Shown: positions 1 through 12,480 of the stretch, piece after piece | Numbering within the stretch: the stretch's first letter is position 1 | Layout of the letters: every line of letters begins with the position of its first letter | Source: Gracilariopsis chorda | Lineage: Eukaryota > Rhodophyta > Florideophyceae > Gracilariales > Gracilariaceae | Length of the DNA: 64,000 nt | Assembly: GCA_003194525.1 (NCBI GenBank) | Contig: NBIV01000001.1 | Location: 1-64,000, forward strand | Direction of reading: 5' to 3' | The notes under the pieces: generated by a model | Told to the model about the DNA's origin: nothing | What the model saw: only the letters and a program-made list of their open reading frames with translations | Database searches by the model: none | Translations under genes and position numbers: made by a program

Positions 1-2951
1 TAATAGTGGGATATCCCACATGGCGGGTGTAAATGCGTGCCGAAGGGGCGGTAGTGTTAAGAGTAGGGAAAAGTCCGTTTGGACCTGAACGATCCGGCCG
101 AGCCGGGGGGTTCCGACAAGGTCGGTAAATCTGAGAGGCCCCGAGTTGGGTGTGGCGAAGTAGTCGGTCTACTTAGTCCAGAGGTTTCCGGCATTGCCGA
201 GTCCGTGGAGACGGGTGTCCCTGTTTCCAGGACGACCTCAGACGAGGGAGGAGCGGCAGGTACAACACGATCGCGGGAACTCCGCTCGTGCGCCTTGCCA
301 ATTTCTACTACGATAGCGTCGGAATTAACGGACACCACTTTAAATGTTCCATCCGCCGCAGACGAAAGCTTTGACGCTTCTCTCGTTCCGGGTTATAAAA
401 TTCTGTATGTATAAAAGACGTAAGTATTAGCCCGTATGCGGGGAGCATTATCTCGTAAACGAGCGTCAAAATCCCGCTTGTACGTCGCTTGTGCGCGTTC
501 CATAGACTTCCCCACTGCAGGAACCAGTTTAGTACGCCCTTGCTTCCATTCCTGGTGGTAGCGACCTATAGATGCGAAATCGTCCAAGGTGGCTAGGGAT
601 TCTAACGCCACAGGCGGGGGTGAACGAGATAGAACCAATTCTAACGCTGACACTCCGGTAGTCCGGTGAACTTGCGTATTGTATGCAAATGTTAAACCAT
701 CTGCATACAAGTCCCAAGTCTTGGAGTGATCAGCAACGTAGGAAAAGAGAGAGGCCAACCAAGTCCGGTTCAACCGTTCGACTTGCCCATTGCACTGGAG
801 ATGGTAGGTAGTCAAGAACAAGATCTTCACGTCCAGAATGCGAAAAACATCCTGGAAGACCTTGGAGGCAAACTGCCGTCCGTTATCGGAGAGCACCTCC
901 ACAAGAAGACCGTAGACAAAATCCAGAGCGTTACACGAGCTTGGGCCACCGTGAAAGCGATTATCCTCCGAAGAGGAACAGTCCAAACAAGCTATGAAAT
1001 GCGATCGGTGATCAAAAGTATGAACTTGTTGCCTCTCTTTGTATTGAGGAGAGATCCAAGAATTTCGATTGCTATAAACTCGAGTGGCGCCCTAGCAGGG
1101 GATGAATTCATTTTCTTCGCGTTCCTGCAGAGTTTTACCCGGTTCTTCGAACATTTGGTACAAAACCGCACAATAGTATAGTAGTCAACCGCCATGGCTG
1201 GCCAGAAAACGCCCTTCGCAGGGTGGGGTAGAGCTTCCTCCCCCCTACGTAGCCTCTGAGCTTCTTACAGTGCGAGAGATGTAACACCTACGACTGCAGG
1301 GAATGAGGTGCAACAGTCTGTGGGCGATCTTCGACCAACCGAACGAGGTAATCCTTATCGTTCAACTCGAAAGGGAGGTCTTTACCACCCGTTAAACGGA
1401 CACGAATCCTCATACAGAAGAGGTAATCGAATTGTTCTCGGATCAATTCCTCCGGTGAAACCGGTACAAAGCTTCCCGGTAAGTGGTTTTCGGGTCTCGC
1501 GGGATGCCAATAAGTTGTCCAAGTCAGTTTTTGTGCCAGTCTTCTGGAAAATCCTCTAGTTTCCACTACGGTTTATCCGGTTCTTCAGCCATGAAGCATT
1601 GAATGTCGTCACTCTCCGTTGGGAGTGCTTCCCCATTTGTAGGAAAACGCGAAAAAAGCGTCGGCCTGGGTGTTGAGCGTACCCTTTTTATATATGACTT
1701 GGAAGTCATTTTCCCAAAGGAGGAGTCTCCAGTGCATAAGGAGGCCGGAGGGATCGGATATGTTCATTAGCCACCTCAACGAGGAATGATCCGTGTCTAC
1801 GGTAAAGTGAAATCACTTAAGATAGTAGCGTAGGGTAGAAAGCGCCTACACGACTGCAAGACACTCTTTCTCCGACACGGAAGTAATTCTGCTCGTCGAA
1901 ATTGAGCGAGCGTGACCAATAACCAATTGGCTTTCGGTCCGCTCTGTGTGGTTTAGAAAAGAGCACAAAGAACTTTGGTAATAGCTCAAATCCGTTTACA
2001 CGGAGTAACGGGGGCCCCAGTTTGGGTAAGGATAAGATAGGTGCTGACGTGACAGCCTCCTTTAAGGTGTTAAACGCTTCCGACTGCTCGGGCGTGAATT
2101 GTTTTTAGTTGTGGGGGATTTACTTTGCGTAACGACGCGTTCAAAGGTGCTGAGATATCCGAAAGGTTCGGGATTACAACCGTTGGTAGACGTTGACGAG
2201 CCCCAAGGAGGAGCGGAGTTTTGTTTGAGTGTGGGGTTCTTTGGACTCAAAGAGGGACTTCACTCGATCCTTCTCGATCATTAACCGTCCCGGACGGATA
2301 ATGTGTCCCAGATTCTTGAATCTATTGGTACAAAACTCGCATTTGCTCAACATGAGGGTAGTTCCGGCATCCAGCAGCACGGTTAAAATGTCCCTGACAT
2401 GGGTGAGATGGTCGTCCAGATTATTGGAGAAGATGATAATATCATCCAGGTAGACCGGGAAGCTCCGCCATTTAAAGCGGTTTAATGGGATATCTATTGC
2501 ACGCTGAAATGTAACGAGAGCGTTGGTCAAACCAAACAAGATCCCTTTGAGGTGGTACGATCCTGCATGGCAGGTAACGCGGTCCTATCGCGATCCTCCT
2601 GTCTAACAGGGACCTGCCAATAACCTGTCGGCATCCAAGGCCATAAACACGGTTGCGTCTCCAATGGAGTCGATGCACTAGTCCATAAGATGGGTGGGAA
2701 ATGTGTCCCTAGCGGTCAAGGCACTTGAGCCGGCGATAGCCGACACAGAACCTTCATATTCCGTCGGCCTTTAAAGCCAGGACAACTGGAGATGCGCAGG
2801 GTGATTGAGCGGGCTCCATCCCACCTGCGCGGAGCATTCGGTTTACTTGAGATTGCTCCTCTTCCATAGCTTTCGGTCCTGTCCTGTAAGGGGTTTGTGC
2901 CATCAGACGTGCACCCGGCAACAAACATATCCGGTGTTCCGTAACAATAAT

Positions 2952-3746
2952 TGTAGTGCAATGCCCGGAAGCGGGAGTACACCGAAAGACGTTTGGGATC
3001 TTTCCTCGTTAGAGGTGAGCCCAGTTGGGTAGAGCCCTCCCAGGAGTGGCACGACTATGTTGGGTTGTAAGGCCTAGGCCACCCGTCGTGACTTGCGCAG
3101 GGAGGTTGAGGCAAGAATTGGGTATCCGCAGGAGCGGTGTATCGGGTTGGTTACCCTCTAGAGAGGTGAGGGTTCCACGTTAGTGGCACGCGCGAACACG
3201 AGCCGTGGTAGCGGGAAAGCCACCCTATGAAGGGAAAAATAAGGGGGAGCTGAGTCACGAGTGTGGTGACGAAGACTAACGGCAGTGCCAGTACATAAAC
3301 CTTATACAAGGCGAACACCAAGACAGCCTGAATAAAGTCCGAATACTCGGGTCCTTTACGTAGGCAAGGGGTTTAGACTTCCCGTATGCGATGGTGCTTC
3401 CCTCCAAAGAGGAGTAGAGAACATGCCAAGGTGGTGAGGTCTAGAGCCAATACCCCAAGTTGGGATCCCTTGTTGGGGAAGGTTTACTGGTGCAACGGCA
3501 ATCCGCCGGCGCACTAAGTACTAACCATCGCAGAAATGGGTGTAAAAATAATAAATAGAAATAACTAAATTACGCCACCTTGGTGGTTCATGCCCACTAC
3601 TGTGGCCAACCGCCAATTGACTCTTCCGTGTCTCACGTGTCAAATCCACTATTAGTGGTCGTAGTTCATGCAATGAATACATTGCCGAAACATTTCGGGA
3701 CATCAACCAAGTACCAAGAATCCCTCTCTGAGGGCATTGCAATTCA
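2952..3746 (-). repeat. Solo LTR inserted in the pol region of the gypsy element
   Basis: The unit is 795 bp, starts TGTAGTGCAATGCCC and ends GGGCATTGCAATTCA, so the ends are inverted and have the TG...CA form. It is flanked by the direct repeat ATAAT (2947-2951 and 3747-3751), a 5-bp target duplication. It resembles the LTR at 7957-9578 and the one at 8429-9242. Pol similarity stops at one edge and resumes at the other. Seen directly; loss of the rest of the element by LTR-LTR recombination is inference. Confidence 0.92.
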
Positions 3747-6700
3747 ATAATCTCGCCGAGTGAGCCATCCCACATCGTGGTAGAGTCTCGTAGCATTGCG
3801 CGAAGTTTGTGGCGGTGTGACCCCGGCAAATGGCCGCGGTAAATATCTTCCAGTGCCTTTATGGGGTTCACTGGGTTAGAAATCGCTGTAGCATTGTCTT
3901 TTGATATAGGTGTGGCAGTCGGTTCCGAGGTTTTCAGAGTGTTCGACTATAAAACAACGGTTTCCTCCCCTTCCTCTGAAGATAGTTCGTCAGTGGTGGC
4001 GGTGGCTTCCTCAGAAGAGGCAGTGATTTATTTGGTTCTTTACCAGATACTGGGGGCGCTGGCCACGATTGGCAACGAGTACCCGGGAAGGAGCATCCGA
4101 GGTAACGTGAACAATTCTGCTTGCCAGCGCGAGCTAAAATTTCTCGTATAACGAGGACAGAGGTTGAATAACCTGAAGACCTTGTTGACGGCAGTTGGAT
4201 AGCATTCAGACTTGGGACTCAGGCGGTATAGAAACAGAGGCAGCTACTCGAAGTTTGATGGACTTGCGAGACGCGGGCGGTGGTTCATGCGCAGCAGGTA
4301 GTGGGACTTGCTTCTGCGAAGCACGCTTCAGCGGACGAAGGACGATCGGGACTGACGATCCATCGTCGAGTTCCACACGCCTAAGGCGGGGCCTGATTTC
4401 GTCGACAAATCAGTCCCATTAATCACATCCCAGTATGACTGGAGCGGCTAATGACCGACAAACAATAAAGACGAGCTTCACCACGGAGGTACCCAACCGC
4501 ACGACTAAGTCGACGGTACCCACCATTTTTAACGTGTTCGCATATGCGACGTCAGGAACCGTTTCGGAACGGATACAAGGTCGCACCTGCGGCGGTAGCA
4601 ATGATTACACGATGAAGTTGGGGCCTGCATCTGTGTCCAGGACTGTTAGAAATCTCACCATAAAATGGGTGTGAAGGCCAAGGTCGGCATAAACCTTGTA
4701 GTTTCGTTTGGCCATGACCAAGACTCTATCCAGGATCCGGGCGTTTTTACTCCGTATCCACCGGTGACGCAGCACCAAAAAGTGTACACAGTCCGGGTTT
4801 GTGGTGTCCTTCTTTGAAATTATTTTCACCGGGAGCGTTATTTTCACCGGGAGCGTTATTTTCACCGGGAGCGAAGCAGTGACCCCTCGGGCGTCAACAG
4901 CCTCATCTCTGAGGACGCCTTTCCCAGAGAAGAGACTCCCTGAGTTAGTTTTCCTGAGAGGTTCCCACCGTAGGCGGTAGTCCAAGATCCTTGACCACGA
5001 GAGTTTTGCTCGGTAGGCCAGGGTTTTTATCCACATAGGCGGTGGTTGCATCGGACGTTTGCGCGACTTCCCGATTCGGGTTCATTGAAGCTAGCCGCGC
5101 ACTTGGGATATGTGCCAAGGAATGCCAGAAGTCCGTTTTAGCAGGGAGGTAGGAAGCCGTCGGGACGGAACGTTTCTCCTTTGGAATGAGGGCCTCGTAA
5201 TTTGCTACCCCCTTGGCCATATACTTCAGTGAGCAAAGACACTGAGTAGATTTATGGCCATGGGTGTAGCAAAGGTGGCAAATCAGAGCCAACATGGTGA
5301 CGCGCCGGTTAATATCGAGAGCATCGGAGAAGCGTACCGCAGGGCGGGTGTCATTCCATCCGGGCCGTTGATAACTGGATTGACCGTTCATAAACGGACC
5401 TCGTGTTGGCGGTACGCGATTGAACCCGGCGTACAATCCGAGGTTGTCTTTCGCCGTTTCAAACGTGCCCTCCGTCGTTGACGATAAGTCCGTGGTTGGT
5501 ATAGACACACCATCTCCTTGTGCAAAATAAACGGTGTTGTATCCCTGTTGGGGATTCTATCTGCAGGAAGCGAGGGCGATGAGGAATCACTCTCTACCAC
5601 CAACGCCTTGGCGGGCGGGCTTAAACCGATGACTTGGATTTCTTGCACGAAGTGCTTCCCCTTCCGCTCAAGCATGTTGAAAAAGCTCGAGCTAGTTGAT
5701 TCTCTGCTCGCCCTCGCGGTAACGAGTGACTAGACTCCGGATTGCCGGGTCAAGGCCATCGATGAACATGGTGCAATGGTCCCTTGCGGGGTATAAATTC
5801 CCACAAAGGTGGAAGGCCTAGTTAAGGTGCACCAAGTAATTGGTTTCCGTCTCGCCTGTGTGCTGATGAGTATCCTGCAAAGTGAGGATTGGCACCTGAA
5901 TTGCGGTATTGGTGGCATAAGAGCGCAATAAATATTGCACAGCCTCCGGCCAGCAGTGTGGTATTCCACTAATGCCTGTAAGGGCCTCCGTAGTGGGGTG
6001 GAAAGCCACAAACGAACCACGAATGTGGGTGTTGCCTTGCGGGCAATGGGGCTAAAAGATCAGTGCCAAGGTGGGAGCACCAGCAGTACGAATTTCACGT
6101 GTGTGAACAGCGTATTCGAGAGCGGAAACTCAGCGTAGCCAAAAGAGAAGAGTATCAGACGGTCCTGTGGCAAACACAACAATATCAATAAACAAAAGAG
6201 AAAAACGAGAACAGTAAGCTGTAAAACGCGTGAGGATATCTTCGGAACAAAGAGCTATAGCTCAGAAACGATTAAGTACTGATACTATAGGTGCCCCTGT
6301 GTCGTAAACGACTTAGGATTCCTGACGGTCTGACCAAAGGGTCAAGAGCTGAGGGTGTTGGTTGGCCTTCGCCCCCCTCACCTGGGCAGGTCGCCCTTTA
6401 CTAGGCTGCAAAGCCACTCAGTAGTCTGACTGTAAGGTCTAAATGTGTGGCTCTCCACTAACTACAGTAATAAAATATAAGAAAATAAATTAAATAATTA
6501 GTGGAGGCCCACTACAGTACCATGCACAGCAGTGCAGTGCCAAATTACTATTCGTAGTCCACATTCCTCCAAAAAGGGGTTCCCTTCATAGTCCTCGCTG
6601 GACAGCCAGGTACTGTAGCCGAAAGCTATGAATGTTGTCCTCGACCTAACTCATCATTCGATGATCCGATACCAATGCATTTCGAATGCTACAAGCAGGT

Positions 6701-7940
6701 TACTTCTCCCTCTGAGGCACGAGATGATCCTCTGACAGAGGTGAACTGGTCCTCTGCCACTCCCCATAAGAAATACGGTAATGCCAAATAGGCTTGTCCC
6801 TCATTCATTCCGAGGATATCGGCTTCCGCTATATAGCGGGGAAGAAAGTCCAACACCATAAGTGGGTCTTCTCCAGTAAAATACTGGTTACGCAGTGAGA
6901 GTTGCACAAGTTTTATCCACTCTTTCTTATTCATCGTGCCACGGGGTGTACGTTCTAAAGAGGAATGTTCGAGCCGGTAGTACCGGTATGACAATAATTT
7001 CCGATACAAAGGGTTCGTCGGTTTTTATTCCCTGAGGCCAGGGTGTCTTCTCCCCTTGCTGCGGGTCCGAATCACGTTTTGGGTGGCGGATGACCGCTTC
7101 GAGCGGGAAGAACGGCCTCGTTTCTCGTCCTTGGAATCGGAGTCCGAGGAACTAGAACCATCTGACCCGAATCCAATAATGTCGTAGAATCAGAATCCAA
7201 GTGATCTCCTTTGTGTTTCCGCTTATAGCGGCGCTTCTTTCTTCCAGCATGCTCGTCGTGGTGTGACGAAGCTGGTGCCGGATCATCCGGGGACGGTTTA
7301 TCCATGAGAATAAACTGTCTGACGTCTCCAGATGGGCAAGAACTCGATCGAATCGAGAGTTAACTCCTTCTATGAAGGTGGCGGGTTGCTCCGAACTCCC
7401 TAACATAAAGTTGACATCAGACCGTAAGTTACGGAGATTCTCTGCGACCAAAATTGTAGGGGTTTCCACCACTACCTCACGGAGAGTTTGTAATTTTCCC
7501 AGAAGAATGTCTTGGGCGGTCCACAAAGCGTGAACCTGAGACTACAGGGAATTCCCCTGGAGGGTGTTATGGCCCGTCGGACAGGGTTCAGGTGCGGCGG
7601 CGACCACGGCCGGAGCCGGATGAGCACCATCCACGGCCTTTGATAACGGGGCCGACGTGGAGTTCCGGGGTTCCCGGGGTGGGTTTGAAGTCCTAGACGA
7701 GGCACCTCCAGCATGGCTGGACTTAGCCCGAGTTGGGATCCGAGAAACAAACCGAACTTAGGGATTATCTCCACCATTATGGGAGTGGCTGTGAGTAATC
7801 GCAGGCTCGGCAGAGGAGGGCTTTTTAGACATGAAGGCGAACTGTTAAGACGGGAAAACAACAGAACTTCCGGAGAACAAACAAAATAAACAAAACCTCG
7901 AAAGAGGGAACCAAACACAAAACCGATTCTAGGTCTTCTA

Positions 7941-7953
7941 GGTCAGGAGACCA
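7941..7953 (-). other. Candidate primer binding site of the gypsy element
   Basis: Three bases inside the 5' LTR the minus strand reads TGGTCTCCTGACC, beginning with the TGG expected to pair with a tRNA 3' CCA. Which tRNA it would match cannot be told from this window. Confidence 0.45.
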
Positions 7954-7956
7954 CTT

Positions 7957-9578
7957 TTTATTGCAATGGACGGAAGCGGGAGTATAACGAAAGATGTTCA
8001 GGACCTTTCCTCGTTAGATTTGAGCCCCGTTGGGTACGGCCCTCCCAGGAGTGGCACGACTATGTCGGGTTGTAAGGCCGAGGCCACCCGTTGCGACTGG
8101 CGCAGGGAGGTTGAGACAAGAATCAGGTATCCGCAGGAGCGGGGTGTGGGGGTGGTTGTCCCCTATAGAGAGGTGCGGTTTCCACGTTAGTGGCACGTGC
8201 GAACACGAGCCGTGGGTAGCGGGAAAGTCACCCTGTAAAGGGAAAAGAAAGGGGGAGCTGAGTAGCGAGTGTCATGATGAAGACTAACGGCAGAGCCGGT
8301 AAATAAACCTTATACAAGGCGAACACCAAGACAGTTGGGATAACAATCCGAATAATGAGGTCCTTTATACGGGCAAGGGGTTAGGGTTATACGTTCCATA
8401 TGCTACAGTGCTTCCATCCAAGGAGTTGTGTGGTGCAATGCCCCAAAGGCGGAAAACACCGAAAGACGTTCGGGACCTTCCTCTCACAAAGGGAACCCAG
8501 TTGGGTAGAGCCCTCCCGGGGGTGTCACGGCGAAGCAGGTTTGTAAGACCAGGGATACCTGTCGCGACTTGAGCAGGGAGGTGAAAGCGAAGAATCGGTA
8601 TCCGCGTGAGCGGGGTATGATCCTCAGTAGAGGTATGTTTCCACGTAAGTGGGGAAGTGTGAGCGGGTGCACACTGGAAGGGGCGCGGGTAGCGGGATGT
8701 ACTACCCTGAAAGGGGGAAAGGAGGAAGAGTGGGCGAGGGTGAGTAGCCAGAGCGACGAACAAATACGGCAATGCCGGTGGACAGAACTCCCTATACAGG
8801 GCGAAACACCAATGCAGTTGGAATAATATGACTCCCAGTGATGGGTCCCTTTAGATGTGCAAGGGGGTTAGACTTCCCGTGGTTCACGGCGTTTCCCTCC
8901 AAGGAGGAGTAGAGCACGCGCGCAAGCGGTAACAACTAGAGCCAATTCCCCAGGTTGGGGTCCCTTGTTGGGGAAGGTTTACTGGTGCGACGGCAGTGCG
9001 CCGTCGCACTAAGTACTAGCTTCCCAGAAATGGGTGTGAAAATAATAAATAATATTAACTAAAATACTCCCCATTTCGTGGCAACATCCACTACTGTGGC
9101 CAACCGCCAATTGGCCTAAAACCGTGTCCCACGTGTCCATACCCACCATTGTGGGGCGTAGTTCATACACACACTACACAACCGATAGTATCGGGAAAAC
9201 GATCAAGTACCAAGAATCCCTCCCTGAGGGCGTTGCACTACAAGTTGTAGAGAACACAAGAAGGGTGTTAGGTCTAGAGACAGTTCCCTTGGTTGGGGTC
9301 CCTTGTTTGGGAGGGTCTACTGGTGCGACGGCAACTCGCCGGCGCACTGAGTACTAACCATCCCAGAAATGGGTGTACAAATAACAAATAGAAGTAACTA
9401 AATTACTCTACTTTACTGGTTCATGGCCACTACTGTGGCCAAAAGCCAATTGAATCTTCCGTGGCCCACGTGTCAAATCCACTATTAGTGGTCGTAGTTC
9501 ATGCAATGACTACATTACCGAAACATTCGGGAAATCAACCTAATACCAAGAATCCATCCCTGAGGGCATTGCAGTTCA
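7957..9578 (-). repeat. 5' LTR of the gypsy element, split by a second LTR
   Basis: This LTR adjoins the gag end of the internal region. Its sequence up to about 8428 and from about 9243 aligns in order with the solo LTR at 2952-3746; the middle is the nested LTR 8429-9242. Its right end closes with GGGCATTGCAGTTCA at 9578. Without the insert it is about 800 bp, the same as its relatives. The left edge is placed by analogy and could be off by a few bases. Confidence 0.85.
8429..9242 (-). repeat. Solo LTR nested inside the 5' LTR
   Basis: This 814-bp unit starts TGTGGTGCAATGCCC and ends TTGCACTACA. It is bordered by AGTTG at 8424-8428 and again at 9243-9247, a clean 5-bp target duplication. 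The host LTR resumes after the second AGTTG. It is the same family but more diverged from the other two copies by eye. Confidence 0.9.
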
Positions 9579-9583
9579 CAAAT

Positions 9584-10175
9584 AAGTCCAGTAGACCGCC
9601 GGTCAAGCTCGTGAAGAGAATGCCAAATTCGAAGAAGTAGCTCGTAGACAGTGGAATAGAGTAGCATTCCAAGTGATAGTACCGAAGTAACAAAGCAGAA
9701 ATCAAACAAAAGCAACAGAAGGCTTTAGAATGTGAAAAGTTACGTAAATCCACGAAACTCAATAAGTCCAAAAACATTTTCTTTGCCCGAACAACACATT
9801 CCATAGTTTAAAGGCCCCTTATTGGCGTCGAAAACCCACAGTAGACGGTCATGAGTAGAAAGATAAAGCAAATATACAAAAACTTCTTCGATATTTTTCC
9901 AAACTGATTTAATCTTTCAACCCGGCTCTTTTAAAGTTTTGGAGTGCTTGAAACCCTGAACGACATTTCGAACCATCCTAGCCCCGACATTTTCGATTAA
10001 AATCAGGTCCGAAATATGAGCAGATAACTGTAAACTATCCACCTACTTGCGCGGTATCTACGCTTTGGTGACTTTAGGGCAATAAGTAGAAGCAAAATCA
10101 TGAAAGAAAGTCCAGCTTTCTTTCAATATTTCTATAGCGAATAGTTAAAACTTCTTATCAATTATTCATCTTATA
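9584..10175. other. AT-rich DNA between the gypsy element and the transposase relic
   Basis: The base composition drops sharply to AT-rich right after the LTR. No frame looks coding. It could be the degraded 3' part of the Tc1/mariner relic, but I could find no inverted terminal repeat. Confidence 0.4.
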
Positions 10176-10790
10176 TTAAGTAGATTTCTGAGTTAAATTT
10201 TGTTTCACTACTTGCAAAGCATTATTGTAAGGAATTGATCTCCAAACCATGATTGATCTTCTTTCCGTGTTGCGTTTAGAAGAACAAATTCTTTTTGTGT
10301 AAAAATCGTGCCAAGAATTACAATAGCCATGATATACATCCAGATTAAACTTTTTATTATCGGGAAACATAATATTTTGCCATTTAGCAGTTGCTCATTA
10401 ACAGTAATGTATGGCAAATTAAATGCGTTGGATTTTGTGCACATTCTTCATTTAAAGACAGTTTACTTTTTTAGTACTTGAATTGAAGTGCAGTGTAAAT
10501 TATATGCTTAATGCGACATGATGTAATGGATAATTGATTTTCAAGTCGTATTTTATTGGCACTAAAAATAATACTCAATGGGTTGCAAGTACTTTAACGT
10601 TCTGTTGTTTTTGTAAAATTACGGCTTTCAGCTCTTGAATAACTGCGTTTGAATTTGTTGGAGTTTTTAAGACTATTTCTACTCTGGACTGACCGACAGC
10701 GTCAGTAAATTTTGGCTCGCTGAGTTGTTCATGTCGTGAGGCTAGAATGATGCGTTTTTCTCTGTCAGTTAGCACTTTATCGCGAGGCAT
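10176..10790 (-). mobile_element. Tc1/mariner-type transposase relic
   Basis: Two blocks of a Tc1/mariner transposase are readable on the minus strand. Near 10790 a frame starts MPRDKVLTDREKRIILASRH, matching the N-terminal helix-turn-helix of Tc1-like proteins, and runs to a VGQSR segment. Near 10370-10200 another frame reads FPDNKKFNLD, then WHDF and SIMVWRS. These match the FSDEKKFN...WHD...SVMVWG core of the family and keep the first catalytic Asp. The link between the blocks is riddled with stops, and the later catalytic Asp and Glu are not visible, so the gene is dead and truncated. No terminal inverted repeats or TA duplication were found. Confidence 0.75.
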
Positions 10791-11735
10791 TATTAGCAAC
10801 ATTGTTTTACAAATTTTTCGTGGAGAACTGTTTATCATGGCTTCTTGTTTGTGGTAGACGTTTTGTACTTCAGATATGACGACAAAAGAGGCCGAAACAC
10901 AGTTAAAACTTTTTGGATTTATTGAATTTCGTGGATCTATTTTGTATTTCACATACAGAAGTGTTTACAAGCGTTTTCTTTAGTTTAAGTTGGTTGAATG
11001 CTTTGCCTTTTCGGTTCCGTAAACTCACCAGTCTCTATACGTTACCGCACTAATCTATCCTAGACCGCACTTGCTCTTCACGAGTGAGGCAGGCGGTTTG
11101 GTAGATTTATTTGAATTTCGGTGAGTGTAGGAAGATTCAGAAATAGTTTGGTCCACACTATTTGTTTCGTGCTGTGTAGAACGCGGTTTATGCGCGTGAA
11201 ACGCATGCAAAATGAATAGCGAGAACAAGTCGCAGGACTTGTGTCACGATGCGTACGTAGCACACATGTGAGATGTGTGCCCTGGCGTCTTTCCACGTGA
11301 GTGCCGCGGCCTTGATATGGTCGCGAGTCAAGCCCGCCGTCGTGATTGCGGGCATGCCTCTCTCTTTCCCGCCCTCCCACCCTTGGCTGCGCCACGATGC
11401 CTCTTTCTTTGCAGTGGAGGTAAACACTACATTTACTGTGGTGTAGGGGCCAATGGGGTTTTTGTAAGCAGCTGGGTTTGATGTGGTTGTGTCATATGTG
11501 GGGGCCAATTATATGGGTGTCCCTGCAGGGCAGGCTCGGGCTGCGAAGGAGGTGTTGGGGTAAGACTGGCGGGGTGACAAGTCGGAGGATAGCGTGGACC
11601 AATTGTCTGCATTGTTGGTTTGTGAGTTCGAAACCAATCTGGGGTTTGGTAGCCGGCCGATCAAAGGTCTGCTACCTCGCCGGTGGCAGCCCCGGGCAGG
11701 ATTTACAGTAAATGAATGCGTTTCATCCACACTAA
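10791..11735. other. Intergenic, no gene recognised
   Basis: AT-rich to about 11000, then more balanced composition leading to the cysteine synthase remnant. Short open frames here show no domain or codon pattern I would trust. Confidence 0.4.
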
Positions 11736-12480
11736 ATGCAGTTCTCACCTGTATCACTATCTTCCCGACCACCCTCCGACATCGCGACACCGTCACACAC
11801 CGGCACTTTTCTCATAATGTGCGCCTACGTACAGCCGTTCCCACCTGCGCGCATCGTCTCCGATAATGTCTACGACGGTCTCATCGACGCCGTCGGAAAC
11901 ACGCCGCTCATCAAGTTACAACGTGCCTCCCAGCTCACCTCCTGCAACATGTACGGAAAGGCCGAGTTGCTTGAACCGGTATGTTGAAAAGCGCTCCCAA
12001 AGAGAAAAGCTCTCTCGCACCCCATCTAACGAAGAGCAGTTTCACCATTTCGCCATTCCAATTGTTCGTTCTGTAAGGAGGATCGGTGAAGGCGCGTGCC
12101 GCACTGTACCGCATCATACACGCGGAGGAAACCGGACTACTGACTCCTGGTAAACCGGGTACCATAGTAGAAGCGACAGCCGGAAACACCGGAATCAGCC
12201 TCGCTCAAATCGCGCGTGCAAGGGGGTACAACCGCATCATCGTCATCCCCGAAACGCAGCCGCAACCAAAGAAAGATGCTTTATTGTACGCGGGCGCGCA
12301 ACTGGTACAGGTTCGAGCACCTCCGATATCTGCCAGTACCGCAGTACTTGCACAGTTCGCAGATTACCACCAGCAGTTCAAACCGATACAACTTTGGCAT
12401 CCCCTCAGTTTTGATATCACTAGCAGCGACGTGCAGATCGCCGGACCTTGTCACTACAACAGGTGAGATAGGTTCGAGGG
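11736..12480 (+). pseudogene. Cysteine synthase (O-acetylserine thiol-lyase) pseudogene
   Basis: The first block (ATG at 11736, or 11817) contains IDAVGNTPLIKL and a MYGKAELLEP segment, typical of PLP-dependent cysteine synthase. It ends at a good donor (GTATGT, 11980), and an intron of about 98 bp ending at 12077 fits the 96-99 bp introns elsewhere in the window. The next block carries GSVKARAALY with the PLP lysine (the usual KDRA is KARA) and TAGNTGISLAQIARARGY plus VIPETQ. Joining the blocks puts them one base out of frame. After GAQLVQV, similarity to the family jumps among all three frames (remnants of the TTGPEIW region near 12465), and the C-terminal half is not recognisable. The paired facts argue for a decayed host gene. 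A working gene with unusual splicing is less likely. Confidence 0.65.

Larger units (their letters stand above)
1..9578 (-). mobile_element. Ty3/gypsy LTR retrotransposon, broken, continuing past the left edge
   Basis: Reading on the minus strand from right to left, this fossil has a 5' LTR (7957-9578, itself interrupted), gag-like sequence (about 5.7-7.9 kb), a CCHC zinc knuckle (near 5.27 kb), a retropepsin-like part with an LDTDAG-type site (near 4.6-4.7 kb), reverse transcriptase with a YLDD motif (near 2.45 kb), RNase H, and integrase (about 0.4-1.2 kb). The order protease, RT, RNase H, integrase is that of Ty3/gypsy. The 3' LTR must lie outside the window. The coding parts are interrupted about ten or more times, so it is a dead copy. 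A solo LTR of its own family lies in pol. Confidence 0.9.

Noticed and set aside
11555-11650. Possible tRNA T-arm (GAGTTCGAAACC) near 11620
   Set aside because: No matching acceptor, D-arm or anticodon stem could be folded around it.
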